Assembly: GCF_026151205.1 (NCBI RefSeq)
Contig: NC_087073.1
Span: forward strand, 13,411,837-13,475,836
Length of the DNA: 64,000 bases
DNA from: Bolinopsis microptera
Taxonomy: Eukaryota > Ctenophora > Tentaculata > Lobata > Bolinopsidae
Direction: 5' to 3'
Positions 57,871 to 64,000 of this stretch are shown here, piece by piece. Under the pieces are notes generated by a model. It was not told the origin of the DNA, made no database searches, and saw only the letters and a list, made by a program, of their open reading frames with translations. The translations under genes and the position numbers were made by a program. Within the stretch, counting starts at the first letter, position 1; each line of letters opens with the position of its first letter.

Positions 57871-59424
57871 TGTTGACTTCCTGATTCCTATGGGAACTTT
57901 GAGTTGGCAAGGCCCAACCTTTGTGCTCAACAAGAGAGCACACCACCCGTTAGTGCCAACCAGGCCACACCACGTGGAGGTTCGGAGAGGATTTCGTGAC
58001 CCTTAAAGCTCTTCTATTACCATGGAATATACTACGGGTATGGTGACTTGGGCTATTGAGTTGTTAAGTAGATTAAGATTAGTAAACCTGCACTTGCATT
58101 GTATATTTTATAAAAACTAGAAATTAGGCTTCACGGTAAAATGGAGAAGCAGGCTGATCTTGGAGAGAGCAGACCGTAAAGTTTACGCACCCACCAGGGC
58201 TACCTACCTACCCCAGTTGTTCTTTTTGGTTTATCAGCTTGTATTGTTATATTTATGGACCCCAAGTCACCACACTAAGAAGGAGTATGTAATAAAAAAA
58301 TTTTAAAAAATAATAAATTAAGTTAATATCATCATATCTGTTTAAAACAGTAAAAGTCAAGTTGAGGATTGACTTTCCTAGTTAATTTAAAGGTTCAAAC
58401 GTTTGGTAATATAATAATGTTGGTATTTGTATCTGCTGCAGCAATAATATCGAAATATCATTTGTCTAGAAAATTTTCGCCACTTCAATAGATATTGGGT
58501 CGGCAGTTTGGTGAGTGAGTGATGAAATGGTTTGGTCTGTGATTGAGTGAGGGGCGATGTGAAAGTTGTGGTAAGTCCAGGTGTTATTATTGTTGATGGA
58601 TTGAGATCCCAGGATGATACTTTTACAGCGTAATTTAACCAAAGATACAGAAGTAGTGAGGATTTCCCCATTCTCATTTAGAATCCGTTTATGTATGCTA
58701 TTCCACAGTTTGGAGGCTATATAAAGAAAAGTGTTGGTCTATCTGATCATGGATAGAAATTAGTTTGATGTAATTCAATATCAGTGAATATTGAATTTAT
58801 ATGAATTTTTCCCTTGAGCTTGGACAGTGTGTTGATAGAAATAGGATCTTCTTGCAATTTTTGTCGAGGAAACACAAACTATGAGCTTGGTTTCTCAATC
58901 ACAAACTCTAACAGGATATGAGAAATTTTATAGAATATGAGAAATTTTCAAGTGAAAAGTCAGGTTAAAGTTTATTACACTTTGTTTCATATAAATGAGA
59001 CTTGTTGCTTTGCAGATGACAAACTGTACCTACTCATTCAAGGATTCATCAATAGAGGCCACACCCAATCAACATTGAATTGTTTATAAACATGTTTGTG
59101 AACATGCTAGGAACTCCGTTTTAACATACTATTGGAATATATAACATACTAAATTTGCAATATTCATTAAATGAGGAATATGACCTGAAAAGATTATGCC
59201 AAACGGAATAAAAATTGACGAAGTTAAATAAATAAATAAATAAATTCTAACATTTATTACACGCTTCGACATTAAAATATACCCAACAAAGATGTACATT
59301 TAAGTCATTCAAGCGAGACTTAGTGTTGAAATACCAAGATTATGGACTTTTATCAGTTCAGATTTTATGAACAAATATTTGCATGAAGTTCCCAAAATTA
59401 TGCACCTTCATATCAGTTCAGACT
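57871..59424. other. Repeat-derived stretch without supported gene
   Basis: On the minus strand around 58680-58740 a short frame (IASKLWNSIHKRIL) resembles LINE C-termini, and an open frame follows at 58387-58677, but both are too short to classify. A (TAAA)n tract lies at about 59227-59244. Confidence 0.35.
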
Positions 59425-60276
59425 TTATGGACAAATATTAGAAATATTATCAAAAGCTAGGTGGAAATAAAACGTCTTTAGAGCATTTTTAAAACATTCT
59501 ACAGATGATAATGATCTCACTGAGTAGGGTAGTTCATTCCAAATTTTTGGTCCGCAAAACATAAATGCAGCATCCGTTCGTCTGAAATGAGGAGCAGGAG
59601 GAACTTTTAACAAATAAAAGTCATCATCTAGTCTGGAACTTTGTCTTCGTACTTCCCTTAGATTGATGTGTCCTTGTAAGTACTGAGGGGCTATGTTATT
59701 AAGACACTTGAAGACCAGAAGTGATATTTTGAACTTGATTCTGAACCGAACAGGTAAAAAGTGGAGCTTTTTGAGGTAAGGCATGATAGGTTCACGTATA
59801 TTTTTTCCGTAAAGACCAAAAATAAATCTAGCAGCATTGTTCTGTATCTTTTGTAGCTTATGGAGATTCTTTTCTGTTATACCATAATAGACTGAGTTGC
59901 AGTAGTCTATGAAACAGAGAATATTGGAGTGAACTAACTGAACTTTTAGTTCATGGGAAAGCTTTGAACCGATTCTTGATAAGTCCCTTTGATTCAAATA
60001 ACATACTTTGGACACAGCATTTATTTGAGAGTCCAGATTCATTTGGTGATCGAAAAGGAATCCCAGGTTCTTGGCCTTGCTAACAGGACAGATTGAGAGG
60101 TCTCCTAAATCCATTGTCTGGATTGGGCTGACATATGGTCCTATATCAATGAACTCTGTTTTTTCATCATTCAGTTTTAGGAAGTTAACTGTCATCCATT
60201 GCTTTATCTCCAGAAAGCAATTTTTCACAGCTGTTAAATCAGGATTAGAACTGTGAACATCGAAAGCAAAGTACAC
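59425..60276 (-). mobile_element. L2/CR1-like LINE, RT C-terminal half, open frame
   Basis: About 283 open codons on minus start just after where the catalytic YADD box would be (YFAFDVHSSNPDL) and continue with WMTVNFLKLNDEKTEFI, AKNLGFLFD, IDYCNSVYYGI, LQKIQNNAARFI, LHFLPVRFRIKFKISLLVFK and APQYLQ. They end with FRRTDAAFMFCGPKIWNELP. These are the standard post-catalytic blocks of L2/CR1-type LINE RTs. The 5' truncation falls at about 60275, exactly where the Penelope-like element begins in the opposite orientation. The frame is uninterrupted, so insertion was probably recent. Confidence 0.92.
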
Positions 60277-60277
60277 C

Positions 60278-63057
60278 TGTGTGTTAAACGTAATGGTAAA
60301 TTTTTCTCAAAATCCTTGAATAAATGGGTAACCCCTAGTAATGTCTTTTCTAGCACTTTTAGATGTTGCAATGGTAGAGGTTGTCTCACTTGCAACAGTT
60401 TTAATCCTGTTAATACATTTAGGAGCAGTACTTTTAATAATGATTTTATCTTTGGACATACAAATTTTATATTTAATTGTAAAACTAATAATGTTATTTA
60501 TGTTATTACCTGTTCTACCTGTAAAAAACAATATGTTGGAGAAACAACTCAACCACTTCATAAAAGAGTCAATAGCCACAGAAATTGTGTCAAAGCCAAA
60601 TCATCCACATTTTTATATGAACATTTTAATATTCCTGGTCACGTCTTCTCAGATGCTTCCATACAGATTGTAGATTATGTTGATTCTGACATGTCCACCG
60701 ATGTCAAAAATGATTTACTTCTCCTGGAGGATTACTGGATAGAGAAGCTTGGGACAGCATTCCCTCTTGGTCTTAATGACAAGAAGAAAGGAACGGGCAA
60801 CATCTCCCAAGATCGGGTTATGAATTATTTTAGTGGACAGATTGCTCGATACAAACGTGGCAGAGGGAATGGAAAGAAGAAAGTTCAGCCTAAGAAGTCT
60901 CTGGATACCATAGAGTCTGATATTAACAGGCTGAAAGATAACATCTTTTCAGAACATTCCATATACAAAACATTAAAATGTTATAGCTTATCAGATTTAG
61001 ACACTCTCTACTCTTTGAGTCAAAATAATTCAGGATTGATTTACAACGTATGTTCCTCTTTCTGTTCAACATTTTCCCCCAAATACCATCAGAACAAATC
61101 TGAATCCAGTAATAGAGAATTTATAATTGTTCCATTTAATTGCAAATTCATTGATAATCTTAACCTAAAATCTATTTTCTCTGACACTTCAGTCATTGAT
61201 TTGCTTCCCATTTTGATTCAGTCTTTTACACCATTACAGATTTATTATGAGTATAATGATCCTATAAGTCTTTCTATTTGTAACTATGCTTCATTCTTAA
61301 AGAAACTTTCTATTTCTGATATTAAATCTATTTTAGGTAGTCCATGCGATTGTCACTCCTCCCCTTTCAATTATCCTCCTCATGGACATGTAGTTACTGG
61401 TAATTTAGATATTGTTGATAATGTTGAACTTAGGGAAGTACTTTCCTACGGTTGTAAATACAGAATTCCCACATTTAAATCTCCAGATGAGATATATATG
61501 TCAGTTACCGAAGCTGTCGATAAATTTATAAAATCAAAAAGTAGAAAATACTGTCAAAAAGAAGTAAAGTTCAGCGATTGGAAGGAAAAAGTGTTATCAA
61601 TAGTTTCCAATCGTATTGAATATTACAAGAAAAACTTTCCTGAAACATTTAAAATAAATGAAAACACACTGGAAAAAGATGATGTTAAAAGAAGTCTTAA
61701 ATTGCTGAAAAGTAAATACATTATTTGTAGTATCGACAAAGCTTCTGGTAATTTTTCATTTATTTGTAAAAAGTTTTATGTAAAAACTCTTGTCAATGAA
61801 ATGGGTTTTGATCCTAATACTCTAGAATGTATAGGTAATGATACATATAAACCCTGTAGCGAAGACGAGACTCATTATGTCAATAAAATATCTGAGAGTC
61901 TAAAGGAGAGATTTAATGTACAAGTTGAAGATAAAAACTTGCGACTAGCACGCATCTTCTGGAACCCTAAGCTTCATAAGAACCCTTACAAGGCGAGGTT
62001 CATTGCAGGTGCCCGTTTTTGCGTTACGAAACAACTTAACGTCCAAGTTAACTGTTGTCTGAAACTTTTGAGGAAATACTTCAAGAAATACTGCGAGGCA
62101 ATCTACAACAACAGCGGTATAAACATGTTTTGGAGCATAGATTCCTCAAGTGAATTCCTTGAAGCTATCAAAAATAGCGATGTTTATAATATACAAGTAT
62201 ATGATTTTACTACTCTTTATACCAGATTAGACTTGATTGAAGTAGAGAATATGATTAATGAAGTTGTTGATTTAATATTTTCAGACCGTAATAGATATAT
62301 TTGTATTTCTAAAAGAGACAGTAATACATGTTTCTTTTCCAATAAAACCTATGATTGTCATGCCTGCTTTAGTCAAGATGACCTAAAAGAGGCTGTTAAA
62401 TTTATTATTTATAACACTTATGTCGTCTTCGGTGGGATTGTATTCATACAAACCAAGGGTATTCCTATGGGTGGAAATTCAAGTTCCCCTATAGCTGATC
62501 TCACTGTTGGCAAAAAGGAATTTAATTATATGAAACGTTTACTTCAGGAAAAGAAAATGGGATTAGCAAAGATATTATCCAATAACAAACGATATGTTGA
62601 CGATTTATCTATTATTAACTACCTTTACTTTCATAAATTGATTAAAGATATTTATCCTAATTCATTGGAGATGGAGCGAGCTGGTTCCAATAATAAAATC
62701 ATTAACTACCTTGATTTAAATATTAATATTTCCACAGAAGGACTAGAAATATCAGTGTATAACAAAACTGATGATTTTAATTTTCATGTTGTATCCCTTA
62801 CATTTCCTCACAGTAACATCCCAACCGAGGTTGGCTACAACGTTTTTTCTTGTCAAGTTCTTAGATATGGTAATGTTTGCACTAGATTGGATATCTTTAC
62901 CTCCCATCTTCACAAAATATTCAAAATTCTAATTGATAGAGGATATAGCCGTGATAGACTGATTAAAGGCATTAAACGTTGTCTGAGGAAATATGATAAC
63001 GTTTTCAGGAAGTTCGGTATTCTAGATGACCGTAACATTATTAAAGAACTCCCCTGA
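60278..63057 (+). mobile_element. Naiad-type Penelope-like element: N-terminal GIY-YIG endonuclease + reverse transcriptase
   Basis: One frame, open from 60253 (a GTG inside LINE-derived sequence; no ATG precedes the nuclease) to TGA at 63055-63057, about 926 element codons. Counted from 60253: Cys cluster (FRCCNGRGCLTC, 37-47), GIY-YIG nuclease (NNVIYVITC 79-87, KQYVGET 92-98, NSHRN, LEDYWIEKLG with the metal-binding Glu near 159), a basic linker, and a CxC motif (SPCDCHS, about residue 365). The RT has motif A DFTTLYT (about 651), motif B KGIPMGGNSSSPIADL (about 737) and catalytic RYVDD (about 780), then thumb. N-terminal GIY-YIG joined through a CxC segment to the RT is the permuted Naiad/Chlamys layout; Naiad is the animal group. 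There are no internal stops, so selenocysteine recoding need not be invoked. The missing start codon and junction with the LINE suggest slight 5' truncation. Confidence 0.93.
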
Positions 63058-63251
63058 TACCTTTTGATTTATTGAAACACGGGTACTAACTCTGCTAAAC
63101 TGAACAAATTCTGAAACTTAGGTGAATAAGTGTACAACGTGCTAAACCGAAGTTCAGACTGACCAGTGAAAATGGGCGAGCGTACCAAGTGTCATTTTAA
63201 TTAGAAGTTTTAGTCAGTGATTTATTATTGAAGCTTGTAATTACAATATCT
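63058..63251 (+). other. Probable 3' UTR of the Naiad-type element
   Basis: Non-coding sequence between the RT stop codon and the next repeat. No matching direct repeat (pseudo-LTR) was seen upstream of the element within the LINE. Confidence 0.35.
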
Positions 63252-63622
63252 AATGCTCCTATGAATACTTTAATTAATTGTTTGTCCCGTTATTCTTTTT
63301 CCTTCCTCTTTTCCTTGTCATCCCCTTTAGTTTTAAGATTCTTGCTATAAATGGCTACAGCTAACACTACTAATGCTAAGTACCAAACAACAAGTGGGAG
63401 GTGGATCGTTGGTACCATTAAATCGATTTAACACCGCAATTCCAGTCGCAAGCCTGGGACCACTACTAGCATAGTCACAACATCTACAAAGCTGCCATAT
63501 AGCCTGACTGACAATTTTCTCGGCTGACTGACAATGTTTCTTCTTTTTCCCCATTTAGAATACAAAGATTAGTACATTTTAGCTTATGATTAATATTATA
63601 TTTTTACCTATAGTTTACCTAG
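63252..63622 (-). repeat. ~375-bp dispersed repeat, copy B, with small ORF
   Basis: Reverse complement of 26850-27225 with few differences; both copies share the border CTAGGTAAACTATAGGTAAA. On the minus strand the ORF starts at an ATG at 63554 and keeps frame across the place where copy A is shifted. It then loses 2 nt near 63413 (GGTACC versus GGTATACC), shifting the part that encodes the hydrophobic segment. The two copies are thus broken at different sites. Confidence 0.85.
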
Positions 63623-63789
63623 ACTGCATACAAATGTATCGAGAAACCATATTTTGTGACAATTTCCTCAAGATCTCTGGTATACAATATGAGTTATCAA
63701 GCAATTAAAGTTTATCTTGTTAGCAAAATTGATTAGGTAATTAAGTTATACCGTAATTGGGCTTAAGCTTACTCTGTACAAAATTTGTT

Positions 63790-64000
63790 ATGGACACTGA
63801 CTGTGCCGATGATATGGCAGTGATGGATAATACTGAAAACAGGTTGCAAGAATCCACTGACCTCGTCGCTCACTACAGCTCTTATGCTGGGTTGAAGATC
63901 AACATCAACAAAAGTAAAACTTCTTGTCTGAATGAACTATTAGAACCTCAAGAAGCTGATCCGCATGTCTCTGCTACTAAAATGTTTAATGAGCCCAATC
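63790..64000 (+). mobile_element. Non-LTR RT fragment, cut by window end
   Basis: The frame reads DTDCADDMAVMDNTENRLQ, then YAGLKININKSKT. It corresponds to the (Y/F)ADD catalytic box (here CADD) and the following GL(K/R)(I/L)NxxKTK block of non-LTR reverse transcriptases. The frame is open to the window edge, so its extent is unknown. It differs from the L2/CR1-like copy at 59425-60276. Confidence 0.85.

Noticed and set aside
60307-60673. Additional ORFs at the start of the Naiad-type element
   Set aside because: Out-of-frame shadows of the GIY-YIG coding sequence.

Overview
This is a stretch of an animal nuclear genome, AT-rich, almost certainly from an invertebrate. Three recognisable metazoan housekeeping genes are split by short GT-AG introns and sit close together at about 34.5-48.4 kb. 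Most of the rest is transposon-derived sequence, satellites and low-complexity DNA. The repeats include a permuted Penelope-like element, CR1/L2-like LINEs, a LINE-like family with a C-terminal nuclease that I recall from marine invertebrates, pogo- and mariner-like DNA elements, and a long-TIR element with a 9-bp target duplication. The species cannot be named from the sequence alone.

Layout. 0.8-5.8 kb: a 4.9-kb unit bounded by ~390-bp inverted repeats, holding minus-strand exon-like segments (one ankyrin-like) and a large CA-rich satellite. 6.7-8.8 kb: minus-strand exons, one encoding the N-terminus of a SLC30/ZnT zinc transporter. 11.7 kb: a small mariner-like MITE. 13.06-13.9 kb: a 24-bp minisatellite. 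14.9-16.25 kb: the 3' half of a canonical Penelope-like element (RT end plus C-terminal GIY-YIG). 16.58-20.75 kb: a 4176-bp long-TIR element with a perfect 9-bp target duplication and a nested, decayed pogo-like transposon. 25-34.2 kb: LINE debris, several copies of a LINE-like C-terminal nuclease domain, and a ~375-bp repeat with a small conserved ORF.

34.57-48.43 kb is the gene-dense core: USP8 (+), TMED2 (+) and LIS1/PAFAH1B1 (-). TMED2 and LIS1 are convergent. USP8 is an endosomal deubiquitinase, TMED2 a p24 cargo receptor of the early secretory pathway, and LIS1 the dynein regulator. All three serve membrane traffic, but nothing here shows they are co-regulated. Exon lengths and phases add up to proteins of about 1122, 200 and 417 residues, close to the human lengths. 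Two oddities stand out: a one-base frameshift in USP8 exactly at the catalytic histidine, and an in-frame 81-nt cassette exon in LIS1. Upstream of the LIS1 start codon lies an array of CACGTG boxes at exact 12-bp spacing.

48.9-64 kb holds few credible exons: a 20-bp minisatellite, a LINE RNase H remnant, an L2/CR1-like LINE 3' half, and a nearly intact Naiad-type Penelope-like element with an N-terminal GIY-YIG domain. The second copy of the ~375-bp small-ORF repeat follows it, and another RT fragment runs off the window end.
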